Below, piece by piece: positions 1-8,657 of a stretch of 64,000 nucleotides of DNA. The translations under genes and the position numbers were made by a program. The notes under the pieces were generated by a model, which saw nothing but the letters and a program-made list of their open reading frames with translations, did no database searches and was not told the origin of the DNA. Origin of the DNA: CBDBGD01 sp965205235 (lineage in GTDB: Bacteria > Chloroflexota > Dehalococcoidia > Lucifugimonadales > UBA1127); the NCBI GenBank assembly GCA_965205235.1, contig CBDBGD010000006.1, positions 62,001 to 126,000 on the forward strand, in the 5' to 3' direction. Position 1 is the stretch's first letter. Each line of letters begins with the position of its first letter.

Positions 1-669
1 GCGGAAGAAGAGGACCCCGAACAGGAACGTCCAGGCGAAGTGCATGCTGGGCAGAGCCGCCAGGCTGTTGTAGATGGAGTCCATCTCGGCGCCGCCGTAG
101 TAGGGCAGGCTGGAGTAGGCCTGGATGGTATCGACAAGCCCCATCATTCGAGGAGGCGCAACGGGAAAGAGGGCAAAGACGCACACCGCCAGGGCAAGGC
201 TGATGACCAGCACGTTCCGGTAGTAGACGTACAGGTCGCGGTGCCGCAGGTATACGAGGACTGCCGCCAGCGCCATGCTGGGCCAGAAGGCGAGCAGGTA
301 GTACCAGTTGAAGGCGAGCACCACCGGCGTACCCGCATCCAGCGCCCAGCCCTGCCAGGCCGCCTCCCAGCCGATGCCGAGCTGCGCCGAGAGGTCCATG
401 ACTCGCTGGGCGTTGCCCGCGGCGCCGTCTCGCAGCGCCGCGAAGAGGACCCGGGGCACCAGGAGGTAGAGGCCGTACGCGCCGAGGACTATCGCCACCT
501 CGCGGGCGGGGTCGCGGAGGGCGGCTCGAACGCGGGAAAGGTCCGGTGCGTGAGGGAGGCGCCAGGGTGGAGCAAGAGGATGGCTATCCAGCCCCAAGCG
601 CAGGCTGAGGCTGTGCAAAAAAAGCCGCAGATGGACGGGCCTGAAGCCCGGTGGTACAGCGTGTCGCAT
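1..669 (-). CDS. PAP2 superfamily (inositolphosphotransferase-like) membrane protein, 3' end cut by window
   Basis: Reading leftward from ATG 669, 223 codons stay open to the window edge, so the C-terminus is missing. Several hydrophobic segments are visible (about residues 59-80, 115-142, 152-170). The motif LFPVAPPRM at 167-175 followed by LPSMHFAW at 206-213 is the pattern of the PAP2_3 branch (Aur1/Ipt1-like inositolphosphotransferases and related phosphatases); H210 would be the catalytic His of the 'PSMH' block, and the last catalytic His lies outside the window. An in-frame stop lies 8 codons upstream of the ATG. The likely role is transfer or hydrolysis of a lipid phosphate or polyol phosphate in the membrane. 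Substrate cannot be told. It lies 85 bp downstream of fumC and may be read from it. Confidence 0.75.
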   Translation of the reverse strand, partial: MRHAVPPGFRPVHLRLFLHSLSLRLGLDSHPLAPPWRLPHAPDLSRVRAALRDPAREVAIVLGAYGLYLLVPRVLFAALRDGAAGNAQRVMDLSAQLGIGWEAAWQGWALDAGTPVVLAFNWYYLLAFWPSMALAAVLVYLRHRDLYVYYRNVLVISLALAVCVFALFPVAPPRMMGLVDTIQAYSSLPYYGGAEMDSIYNSLAALPSMHFAWTFLFGVLFFR

Positions 670-754
670 CTCAGCTATCGGCGTCTATGATATACGGGAA
701 AGGCCCCAGTTGCACAGCCGGTCTGCACACGAAAATCCGCCGCTCTCCGCTGCC

Positions 755-2173
755 CTAGCCTCCCGCCGGACCGCCGCCGAGACCGGGCTCGGTCATCCCT
801 TCCGGTTCAAGGATCTCGTCGAGCTGGGCCTCGGAGAGGTCCGTGAGCTCGCGGGCCGTCTCGCGGATGGTGCGGCCGGACTCGGCTGCCTTCTTGGCGA
901 CCTCCGCCGCCTTGTCGTAGCCGATGGCGGGCGACAGGGCCGTGCCGAGCATGAGGCCGCGCTCCACCATCTCCGGCCCGCGGGCGGTGGCCGCGAGGCC
1001 CTGGACACACTGGTCCGCCATGTTCCGGCAGGACGCGGCCAGCAGGGAGATGGACTGCAGGAGGTTGTGGGCCGCGACGGGCATCATAGTGTTGAGCTCG
1101 AAGTAGCCTCCCTGACCCGCCGCGACGACGGCGGCGTCGTTGCCGAGTACCTGGGCCACGGCCTGAATGGCTGACTCGGCGATGACGGGGTTGACCTTGC
1201 CGGGCATGATCGAGGAGCCGGGCTGCACCTCGGGCAGCGCGATCTCGCCGATGCCGGCGCGGGGGCCGGAGCCCAGCCATCGGATGTCGTTGGCGATCTT
1301 GTGCAGGCTAACGGCGATGGTGCGCAGCGCGCCGCTGGCGGCGACAACGCCGTCGAGGGTGCTCTGGGCCTGGAAGTGATTGTCCGTTTCCCGGACGGTG
1401 ACCCCGGCCATCTCGGAGATGAGCGCGCAGGCGCGGCCGGCGAACTCCGGGTGGGCGTTGACGCCGGTACCCACGGCGGTGCCGCCCAGGGCCACCTCGG
1501 CGAGCTCATTGGCCGCGTACTCGACGCGGCAGAGGGAGCGCTCCATCTGGCCTGCGTAGCCCCACATCTCCTGGCCGAGCCGGACGGGGGTGGCGTCCTG
1601 GAGATGCGTGCGTCCGGTCTTGATGACGGGCCAGAACTCCTCCGCCTTGGCCTTCAGCGCGTCCCGCAGGGCCTGCCCAGCGGGGACCAGCTCCTCCCTG
1701 ATACTGATGAGGGCCGCAAGGTGGATGGCCGTGGGGATGACGTCGTTGGAGGACTGGCAGATGTTGACGTGGTCGTTGGGGTGGACGAGCTTGGAGCCGC
1801 GGTCGCCACCCAGCAGCTCCGTGGCCCTGTTGGCGATGACCTCGTTGGCGTTGGTGTTGGTGGAGGTACCGGAGCCGGTCTGGAAGATGTCGACGACGAA
1901 GTGGTCGTCCAGCGCGCCGTCGACGACCTCCTGAGCCGCTCGCACGATGGCGTCGCCCAGGCGGGGGTCGAGCAGGCCGAGGTCCATGTTCGCCCGCGCC
2001 GCCGACAGCTTGACGAGGCCCAAGGCCTGGATGAAGCGGCGGGAGAAGCGCAGGTCGCTGATGGGGAAGTTCAACACGGCCCGCATGGTGGATGCGCCGT
2101 AGTAGGCGTCCTCCGGCACCTCCATGGCGCCCATGGAGTCCCGCTCAGTCCGCATCCTGTCCTTGACAGTCAT
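755..2173 (-). CDS. fumC: Class II fumarate hydratase (fumarase C)
   Basis: A 472-residue member of the fumarase/aspartase superfamily, cytosolic, interconverting fumarate and malate in the TCA cycle. Seen: HPNDHVN at 131-137 and QSSND just after it, GRTH at 187-190, and the superfamily signature GSSIMPGKVN at 319-328 that carries the catalytic Ser loop. The stretch after the signature (NPVIAES) is partly aspartase-like, but HPNDHVN and the context of methylmalonyl-CoA to succinate flux favour fumarase; aspartate ammonia-lyase is the alternative. Start ATG 2173 has a strong AAGGAGG 8-9 nt upstream. The last 10 or so residues are Gly/Pro-rich. Confidence 0.9.
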   Translation of the reverse strand: MTVKDRMRTERDSMGAMEVPEDAYYGASTMRAVLNFPISDLRFSRRFIQALGLVKLSAARANMDLGLLDPRLGDAIVRAAQEVVDGALDDHFVVDIFQTGSGTSTNTNANEVIANRATELLGGDRGSKLVHPNDHVNICQSSNDVIPTAIHLAALISIREELVPAGQALRDALKAKAEEFWPVIKTGRTHLQDATPVRLGQEMWGYAGQMERSLCRVEYAANELAEVALGGTAVGTGVNAHPEFAGRACALISEMAGVTVRETDNHFQAQSTLDGVVAASGALRTIAVSLHKIANDIRWLGSGPRAGIGEIALPEVQPGSSIMPGKVNPVIAESAIQAVAQVLGNDAAVVAAGQGGYFELNTMMPVAAHNLLQSISLLAASCRNMADQCVQGLAATARGPEMVERGLMLGTALSPAIGYDKAAEVAKKAAESGRTIRETARELTDLSEAQLDEILEPEGMTEPGLGGGPAGG

Positions 2174-2242
2174 GGTCTAACGCCTCCTTGGGGGCCTGCT
2201 TCTACGCGGTGAGCTTTGACCACTCCCCACCGGGGAGGGCGG

Positions 2243-2458
2243 CTATCCCCCGTAGTTGGGCCGCAGGTAGTCGGCCACCGAGTCTTCCGGGACCCCCGCC
2301 ATTATCAGCAGGTCAGCGATTGCGGGAAGGCAGGCCCGACAGGACAGCCCGACCCCGCAGGTGTCTCGAACGTCGTCCACCGTAGCTGCGCCTTGAGTGA
2401 TGGCGTCCTGGATTTCCCGGTCTGAAACCCAGTGGCACATACAGACGATCACCGCCAC
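2243..2458 (-). CDS. Small BFD-like [2Fe-2S]-binding protein
   Basis: About 70 residues of the bacterioferritin-associated ferredoxin-like fold. The CMC pair near the N-terminus and CRAC about 32 residues later match the four cluster ligands of the family (C-x-C and C-x2-C); a fifth Cys sits six residues before CRAC. The downstream GTGs at 2458 or 2452 are preferred to the ATG at 2491 because AAGGCGGAG lies just before them and the family normally starts a few residues before the first Cys pair. It follows the fumC direction, ending 69 bp before fumC starts. Such domains occur as electron-transfer or cluster-delivery modules; the partner here is unknown. Confidence 0.7.
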   Translation of the reverse strand: MAVIVCMCHWVSDREIQDAITQGAATVDDVRDTCGVGLSCRACLPAIADLLIMAGVPEDSVADYLRPNYGG

Positions 2459-2558
2459 CCTCCGCCTTGCCCCAAGCTCTACGGAGCACAACGGTACCGA
2501 ATAGGCAATGGCGTGTCAACGCAACTCGGCGCGCTCTGGCAAGGTGCTGCGGCGATGG

Positions 2559-3743
2559 TCAGGACGGGGCATCCGGCAGCCAGCCCCGAGGCCGCGGCCC
2601 CCAGTCCAGGGGCATGGGTTCGCCGCCTCGGACGGTCAGGGCGGGGGCCAGGGCCTGCTGCCCCCGAAGTATCACACCCTCGCAGTCCCGGAACAGGAAG
2701 TCACCCTCCAGCAGCTCCAGCACCGTGACGTCGGCCTCGCGACCGGGGGCCAGCGAGCCCAGCGTGTCGGACATGCCGAGGGCGCGGGCTGGGTTGGCGG
2801 TGGTCATGCGGATCACATCGTCGAGGGAGAAACCCAGGGCCATGGCCTTCGACATGATCTCTGGGAGGCTGCCGACCGTGGTGTGGCGGCCGGGACGCGT
2901 CATGTCTGTGCTGAGGCAGTCGGGGTAGACGCCCTGATCGAGCAGGCGTCGGGCGGTGTCGAAGCTGAAGTTGAAGCGGCCGTGGGCGCAGTCCATGCAG
3001 ACGCCGCGTGCGACAGCCTCCGCGACCTCGGGCCAGGCGCGGCCGTTGGGATCGAGAAGGTTGGCCTGCTGTCCGGTGAAGAAGTGGGTGACGATGTCCC
3101 CGGGCTCCATCAGGTCCAGCATGGCCCGCGTGACGGACGCGTCCACCTCCTTCTCGGGGTCGCCGATGTGGACCATGAGGCGCGTGCCGCTCTCCCTGGC
3201 GGCGCGACGGGCCGTCTTCACCGCCTCGGCGCCGAGGGCGTGGACGCCCGCGCCGACAAGGCGCACCTTGACGCCCTGGGCCATGGAGCGGTAGGTATCG
3301 ATGGTCTGTATGACACCCTCCGGGTCCATGTCGCCGGGGGCCCGCAGCTCGGGCATGAAGGCCAGGCCGGTGCGCACGATGTGGACCATGCAGAGGACGC
3401 GGGTCTTCACGTTCGCGGCGATGTAGCGGGCGATGGCGGGGAACGTGTGAGACCCGGCGCTGCCCGCGTCGACGACGGTGGTCACCCCGGAGAGGACGCC
3501 GGCGATGTCCGGGTGGACGCCAGAGGGTGTCATGCCGTCCGAGATGTGGCAGTGGATGTCGATGAGGCCGGGGACGACGAGGCGGCCGTCGAGCTCGATG
3601 ACCCGCCGCGCTTCGGCCGGGTCGATGTTCGGGGCGACGCCGGCGATTCGACCGGCCAGGATGCCCACGTCCAAGGCGCCGCGAAGCCCCGCTCCGGGGT
3701 CGAGGACCTCACCGCCGCGGAGGAGGAGGTCGTACATGGGCAT
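2559..3743 (-). CDS. Amidohydrolase (dihydroorotase-like metallohydrolase)
   Basis: About 394 residues of the amidohydrolase superfamily: an N-terminal beta-sandwich, then the TIM-barrel metal motif GLIDIHCH, later His-containing strands (MVHIGD, IVTHFF) and a C-terminal LAPGREADV return to the sandwich. Overall pattern matches the 'amidohydrolase/deacetylase' family often annotated dihydroorotase, but no pyrimidine genes are near, so the substrate is unknown. ATG 3743 is chosen because GGAG lies 7 nt upstream; the GTG at 3764 has no ribosome site. It is the last gene of the acyl-CoA dehydrogenase/epimerase/B12-subunit operon, 21 nt after the preceding stop. Confidence 0.8.
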   Translation of the reverse strand: MPMYDLLLRGGEVLDPGAGLRGALDVGILAGRIAGVAPNIDPAEARRVIELDGRLVVPGLIDIHCHISDGMTPSGVHPDIAGVLSGVTTVVDAGSAGSHTFPAIARYIAANVKTRVLCMVHIVRTGLAFMPELRAPGDMDPEGVIQTIDTYRSMAQGVKVRLVGAGVHALGAEAVKTARRAARESGTRLMVHIGDPEKEVDASVTRAMLDLMEPGDIVTHFFTGQQANLLDPNGRAWPEVAEAVARGVCMDCAHGRFNFSFDTARRLLDQGVYPDCLSTDMTRPGRHTTVGSLPEIMSKAMALGFSLDDVIRMTTANPARALGMSDTLGSLAPGREADVTVLELLEGDFLFRDCEGVILRGQQALAPALTVRGGEPMPLDWGPRPRGWLPDAPS

Positions 3744-3764
3744 GGCGCGCTCCACGGCCGTCAC

Positions 3765-4181
3765 CTAGGACGTCGCCACCCGGCGACGCCTGCCGACCTC
3801 GCCGCGGATGAACTCCGCGACCTCGCCGGTGGTGGCGCCGGGCCCGAAGACGCCCGTCACCCCGTGACGCTGCAGGTGAGGCCGGTCCTCGTCCGGGATG
3901 ATGCCGCCGAGAACGACGACCACGTGGCCCATGTCCCGCTCCTGGAGACCCTCCGTGATGAGGGGGACGAGCTCCATATGCGCCCCCGAGAGAATGGAGA
4001 GGCCGACGACGTCAACATCCTCCTGGACGGCGGCCTCGACGATCATCTCCGGGGTCTGGCGGATGCCGGTGTAGACCACCTCCATGCCGGCGTCGCGCAG
4101 AGCGCGGGCGATGACCTTCGCGCCGCGGTCGTGGCCGTCCAAGCCCGGCTTGGCGACCAGCACGCGGATGACGTCGCGCAC
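3765..4181 (-). CDS. mcmA2: Methylmalonyl-CoA mutase, B12-binding small subunit
   Basis: 138 residues forming only the cobalamin-binding Rossmann domain. The base-off B12 motif DGHDRG is at 15-20 (D15-x-H17-x-x-G20), with SILSG near 62 and GGIIP near 92 completing the family pattern. In bacteria with split mutases this protein pairs with the separate large (catalytic) subunit, here encoded at 6907-8550. The GTG start at 4181 follows the epimerase stop by 4 nt and uses an AAGGAG site inside the end of that gene, so translation is coupled. The frame stays open far upstream, but that extension is Ser/Pro/Arg-rich shadow sequence of the epimerase. Confidence 0.92.
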   Translation of the reverse strand: MRDVIRVLVAKPGLDGHDRGAKVIARALRDAGMEVVYTGIRQTPEMIVEAAVQEDVDVVGLSILSGAHMELVPLITEGLQERDMGHVVVVLGGIIPDEDRPHLQRHGVTGVFGPGATTGEVAEFIRGEVGRRRRVATS

Positions 4182-4185
4182 GGCC

Positions 4186-4602
4186 CTACTCCTTCTCGAC
4201 GAGCTCGATGAGGACGCCACGGGTGGCGCGGGGGTGGAGGAAGGCGATGGTGCCCGCCGCACCCTTTCGGGGGGCCTTGTCGATGAGCTCCACGCCCGCG
4301 TCCTGGAGCGCCGCCAGCCGTGCGCCGATGTCCTCGACCTGGAAGGCGATATGGTGCATCGCCTCCCCTCGCCGCTCGATGAAGCGGGCGATGGCGCCGT
4401 TGGGGTCGGTGGGCTCGATGAACTCGACGCGGGTGCTGCCCACGGGCAGGAGGCAGGCGCGGACACCCTGGTCGGGCACCTCCTCGATGGGCGCGGGGCC
4501 AAGGTCGAAGAGCCTCCGGTAGAGGTCCATGGCCTCGTCGATGCTCTTCACGGCGATGCAGACGTGGTCCAGATGTTTCGCGGCGCAGGGGACGTCCGCC
4601 AT
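4186..4602 (-). CDS. mce: Methylmalonyl-CoA epimerase
   Basis: 138-residue vicinal-oxygen-chelate (glyoxalase fold) protein that interconverts the (S) and (R) forms of methylmalonyl-CoA so the mutase can use it. Metal-ligand pattern visible: H13 in LDHV, H84 in MHHIAF and E133 in LIEL; length and the two repeated beta-alpha-beta3 modules fit the family. ATG 4602 is 4 nt after the acyl-CoA dehydrogenase stop, and the gene is followed 4 nt later by the B12-binding subunit, so the three are one operon with a single pathway. Confidence 0.93.
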   Translation of the reverse strand: MADVPCAAKHLDHVCIAVKSIDEAMDLYRRLFDLGPAPIEEVPDQGVRACLLPVGSTRVEFIEPTDPNGAIARFIERRGEAMHHIAFQVEDIGARLAALQDAGVELIDKAPRKGAAGTIAFLHPRATRGVLIELVEKE

Positions 4603-4606
4603 GGCG

Positions 4607-5761
4607 CTACCCGTGCGCGCGCCCCAGGAGGTGGCGGGCGATGACCATGCGCTGCACCTCCGAGGTGCCTTCGTAGATCTCCATGACCTTTGCGTCCCGG
4701 TACAGCCGCTCCACGGTCGCGGGCTTGAAGTAGCCAAGGCCGCCGTGGACCTGCACCGCCTCGTTGCTAACCGCGGTGGCCACGCCGGAGGCGTAGAACT
4801 TGGCCATGGACGCCTCCTTGATGAAGGGCAAGCCCGCATCCCGTCGCACGGCGGCGTTTCGCACCAGGAGGCGCGCCGCCTCCACCTGCGTGGCCATCTC
4901 GGCGAGCTTGAACTGGATGGCCTGGTGGTCGGCGATGGGGACGCCGAAGGACTTGCGCTCCTGGGCGTAGCTGGTCGCCGCTTCGAGCGCGCCCTGGGCA
5001 ATGCCGACCGCCTGGGCCGCGATGCCGATGCGGCTGGCGTTCAGCGTGTTCATGGCGACCTTGAAGCCTGCGCCCTCGTCGCCCATGCGGTTCTCGGCAG
5101 GAACGGGCACGTCCTGGAAGAAGACCTGGGCGGTGTCGGAGGCGCGCATGCCCATCTTGCTGCCCAGCGACTGGGCGTCGACGCCGCCGAAGGCGCGCTC
5201 GACGATGAAGGCCGTGACGCCGCGGGAGCGCTTGGACGGGTCCTGGGTGGCGTAGACGACAAAGGTGTCGGCGTAGTCGCCGTTGGTGATGAAGGTCTTG
5301 CTGCCGTTGATGACGTACGTGCCGTCGTCGCGCCGGGCGGAGGTCTCCATCGACACGGCGTCGCTGCCCACGGCGGGCTCGGAGAGGCAGAAGGCGCCCA
5401 GCTTCTCGCCGCTCAGGAGCGCGGGGAGGTACTTCTCCTTCTGCTCATGGCTGGCAAAGCTGTGGATGTTCTGGATGGCCAGGGAGGTGTGCGCGATGTA
5501 GGTGAGGCTGGTGGCGCCACAGCACCGTGCCAGCTCCTCGATGAGGATGGCGAGATGGCGGGACCCGCCGCCGCTCCCACCGTACTCCGGGTCGACGCCG
5601 ACGCCGTAGAGGCCCAGCTCGGCCATGGCCTTGACGGCGCCCCAGGGGAAATCGTGCGTGGTATCCAGCTCATCGGCCTTGGGTGCGAGCTCCTTCTCCG
5701 CGTAGTCGCGGACCATGTTCTGGAGCAGCCTTTCCTCTTCTGACAGCAGCAGCTCGGTCAC
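4607..5761 (-). CDS. Acyl-CoA dehydrogenase
   Basis: 384 residues, the full length of a soluble FAD acyl-CoA dehydrogenase that puts a 2,3-double bond in a short or branched acyl-CoA. Seen: LSEPAVGSD (substrate/FAD loop), the middle beta-domain with GSKTFITNG, QVHGGLGY for flavin binding, and near the C-terminus IYEGTSEVQR whose Glu is the usual catalytic base. GTG 5761 has GGAGG 9 nt upstream. First gene of the operon with epimerase, B12 subunit and amidohydrolase; this suggests a branched- or odd-chain substrate feeding methylmalonyl-CoA, but the exact chain is unknown. Confidence 0.9.
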   Translation of the reverse strand: MTELLLSEEERLLQNMVRDYAEKELAPKADELDTTHDFPWGAVKAMAELGLYGVGVDPEYGGSGGGSRHLAILIEELARCCGATSLTYIAHTSLAIQNIHSFASHEQKEKYLPALLSGEKLGAFCLSEPAVGSDAVSMETSARRDDGTYVINGSKTFITNGDYADTFVVYATQDPSKRSRGVTAFIVERAFGGVDAQSLGSKMGMRASDTAQVFFQDVPVPAENRMGDEGAGFKVAMNTLNASRIGIAAQAVGIAQGALEAATSYAQERKSFGVPIADHQAIQFKLAEMATQVEAARLLVRNAAVRRDAGLPFIKEASMAKFYASGVATAVSNEAVQVHGGLGYFKPATVERLYRDAKVMEIYEGTSEVQRMVIARHLLGRAHG

Positions 5762-5802
5762 GGACGCACCTCCATCGATATCGGGGGCAGTTGCTGGGGT
5801 CT

Positions 5803-5811
5803 ATCGTAGCA
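5803..5811 (-). promoter_or_regulatory. Extended -10 promoter of the acyl-CoA dehydrogenase operon
   Basis: On the minus strand the sequence reads TGC-TACGAT, an extended -10 element, about 40 nt upstream of the GTG start at 5761. No good -35 is seen, as expected for extended -10 promoters. Confidence 0.45.
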
Positions 5812-6192
5812 CAGTTGTGGGGGACGGCGGCAGAGTCGCGCAGGGCCCAACCTTCAGGGCGGTGGCAGGGATTCGAGTCGATTCGTTTCGTTTTGCGCGT
5901 TTTTTTTGGCTGCCCCGTGCCTGGGGTGACGCGGTCCAGCTTTGGCCTTCGTTTCGGACGAAGATTGGGGCAGCTTGGAGTGGTTTGGTTCGAATGGCCG
6001 TTGGTGAGGGAGGCCAGCTTAGGTTCGTTCTTTCGTCGCGGATTGGACCCGCGGGTCGCAGATAGGAACGAATGCCGTGGGAGGGGGTGCGCAAAACGAA
6101 TCGCAGCGGGTCGCAGATAGGGGAATGGGCCGAAAAAGGGGGGTGTGAAACGAATGCCAGATAGGGCGAACTCCGCCTGCCCCCTCCCCCCG

Positions 6193-6221
6193 GCTCACCC
6201 TTCGAGGGCCTCAGGGTGAGC
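6193..6221. repeat. REP-like palindrome, copy 1
   Basis: GCTCACCCT and AGGGTGAGC form a perfect 9-bp stem around an 11-nt loop beginning TCGAGGGCC. Variants of the same unit recur at 6795-6841, 9707-9756 and 46338-46398. Confidence 0.8.
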
Positions 6222-6421
6222 GGGCAGGGCACGCCCTGCACCCTCAGCTTGCGTCGTTGGACCACGGCGGAGGTTGGGGGCGGACCCTTCGAGAGCCTCT
6301 GGCTGGCTGGCCTTCGACAGGCTGAGGGCCCGATAGGCTCGGCCCCGTATCCGGTACGGGGCAGGCTATGAGCGCGATGCGTGTGTGCGTTGGCATGGGG
6401 GAAGGGTAGGGGATGGGCGGG

Positions 6422-6504
6422 GTGTGGGGAAGGGGCGGATGGCAGTGGGGGGAGAGTGGGGTGTGGGGAAGGGGCGGATGGCAGTGGGGGGAGAGTGGGG
6501 TGTG
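6422..6504. repeat. 39-bp tandem repeat, 2.1 copies
   Basis: Two identical 39-bp units (6422-6460 and 6461-6499), starting GTGTGGGGAAGGGGCGGATG, plus the first 5 nt of a third. G-rich on the plus strand. No coding sign. Confidence 0.9.
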
Positions 6505-6533
6505 CGGGTGTTGTGGCGCGGCTGCGATCTTAG

Positions 6534-6569
6534 ATTCCTCGTCGCTTTGCTCCTCGGAATGACAAGTAA
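6534..6569. repeat. Dispersed 'CGTCGCTTTGCTCCTCGGAA' type repeat
   Basis: A stretch whose reverse complement starts TCATTCCGAGGAGC and runs into the GACGAGGAATCT word common in spacers of Chloroflexi and other environmental genomes. Part of the word (CTCCTCGGAATGACA) is repeated again at about 6579-6593. Confidence 0.6.
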
Positions 6570-6597
6570 GGGAGGGTGCTCCTCGGAATGACAGCTA

Positions 6598-6747
6598 GGG
6601 GGCAGAAGGAGCGAGGTTCCCCTGCCTTCGCAGGGGCAGGCTCTGCCTTCGCAGGAACGACGAACCGGTGTGGTTGGGGGGCAGAAGGAGCGAGGTTCCC
6701 CTGCCTTCGCAGGGGCAGGCTCTGCCTGCCCAGGAACGACGAGAGGG
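6598..6747. repeat. Direct repeat, two copies 79 bp apart
   Basis: A block of about 50 identical bases starting GGGGGCAGAAGGAGCGAGG occurs at 6598 and again from 6677; each ends in CAGGAACGACGA. Each copy contains a small palindrome (CCCCTGC...GCAGGGG). A shorter relative, TTCCTGCctccGCAGGAA, lies at 9780-9797. Confidence 0.85.
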
Positions 6748-6794
6748 ATATCCGCCACCCCTCCCCTGGGTTCCGGCTCGGAGGCCGGAACGAC

Positions 6795-6841
6795 GCCCTT
6801 CGACAAGCTCAGGGTGATGGTTCGACAGGCTCAGGGTGAGC
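6795..6841. repeat. REP-like palindrome, double copy
   Basis: Two tandem units of the CCCTTCGACAGGCTCAGGG type (one with AAGCTC, one with AGGCTC), ending GGTGAGCGG. Same family as 6193-6221. Confidence 0.8.
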
Positions 6842-6906
6842 GGCGGCGCGCCCTCACCCGCGGGACCCTCACCCCAGCCCTCTCCCAGAGGGAGAGGGGG
6901 ATGCGG

Positions 6907-8550
<1,644 letters not shown>

Positions 8551-8589
8551 GGTCCACCTCCCCGCGAGGCAGAGTACGAATGCAGAGGG

Positions 8590-8618
8590 AGTGTAGGCGT
8601 GAGCATCGGGAGTGTCAA
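8590..8618 (-). promoter_or_regulatory. Sigma-70-type promoter of mcmA1
   Basis: On the minus strand: -35 TTGACA (8618-8613), 17-nt spacer, -10 TACACT (8595-8590), about 40 nt before the GTG start. Confidence 0.7.
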
Positions 8619-8641
8619 TTTGGGCGCCGTTTGACTAGAAT
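8613..8641 (+). promoter_or_regulatory. Candidate ruvB promoter
   Basis: A -10 TAGAAT at 8636-8641 lies 17 nt downstream of TGTCAA at 8613-8618, which is the same six base pairs used as the -35 of the divergent mcmA1 promoter. The -35 match on this strand is weak. Confidence 0.4.
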
Positions 8642-8657
8642 GACGCCGAGGAGGGCC

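Larger units (their letters stand above)
5812..6906. other. Gene-free spacer of about 1.1 kb, filled with repeats
   Basis: No reading frame here has a ribosome site, a recognisable motif or normal composition. 5812-6180 is of mixed composition with short runs of T and A (T8 near 5900) and imperfect repeats of a CCTATCTG-type word on the minus strand. 6181-6906 is a patchwork of dispersed palindromic repeats, a 39-bp tandem repeat and a 79-bp-spaced direct repeat, annotated separately. It separates the two mutase subunit genes. It looks like a sink for mobile palindromic elements rather than a decayed gene. Confidence 0.7.

Noticed and set aside
40..690. 216-codon plus-strand frame at the left edge
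   Set aside because: The minus strand has a membrane protein with a clear PAP2 motif over the same bases.
1301..2212. 303-codon plus-strand open frame
   Set aside because: Antisense of fumC; Gly/Asp/Val-rich shadow.
2508..4211. 567-codon plus-strand open frame
   Set aside because: Antisense to the amidohydrolase and B12-subunit genes; His/Asp/Gly-rich composition without motifs, typical of GC-rich shadow frames.
5801..6265. 154-codon minus-strand and overlapping plus-strand frames in the repeat spacer
   Set aside because: Low-complexity Pro/Arg/Ser products, no ribosome site and no domain; they cross repeat units.
6422..6747. Possible CRISPR array
   Set aside because: Repeats are adjacent or spaced by unequal, repeat-containing DNA; no regular spacers and no cas genes.
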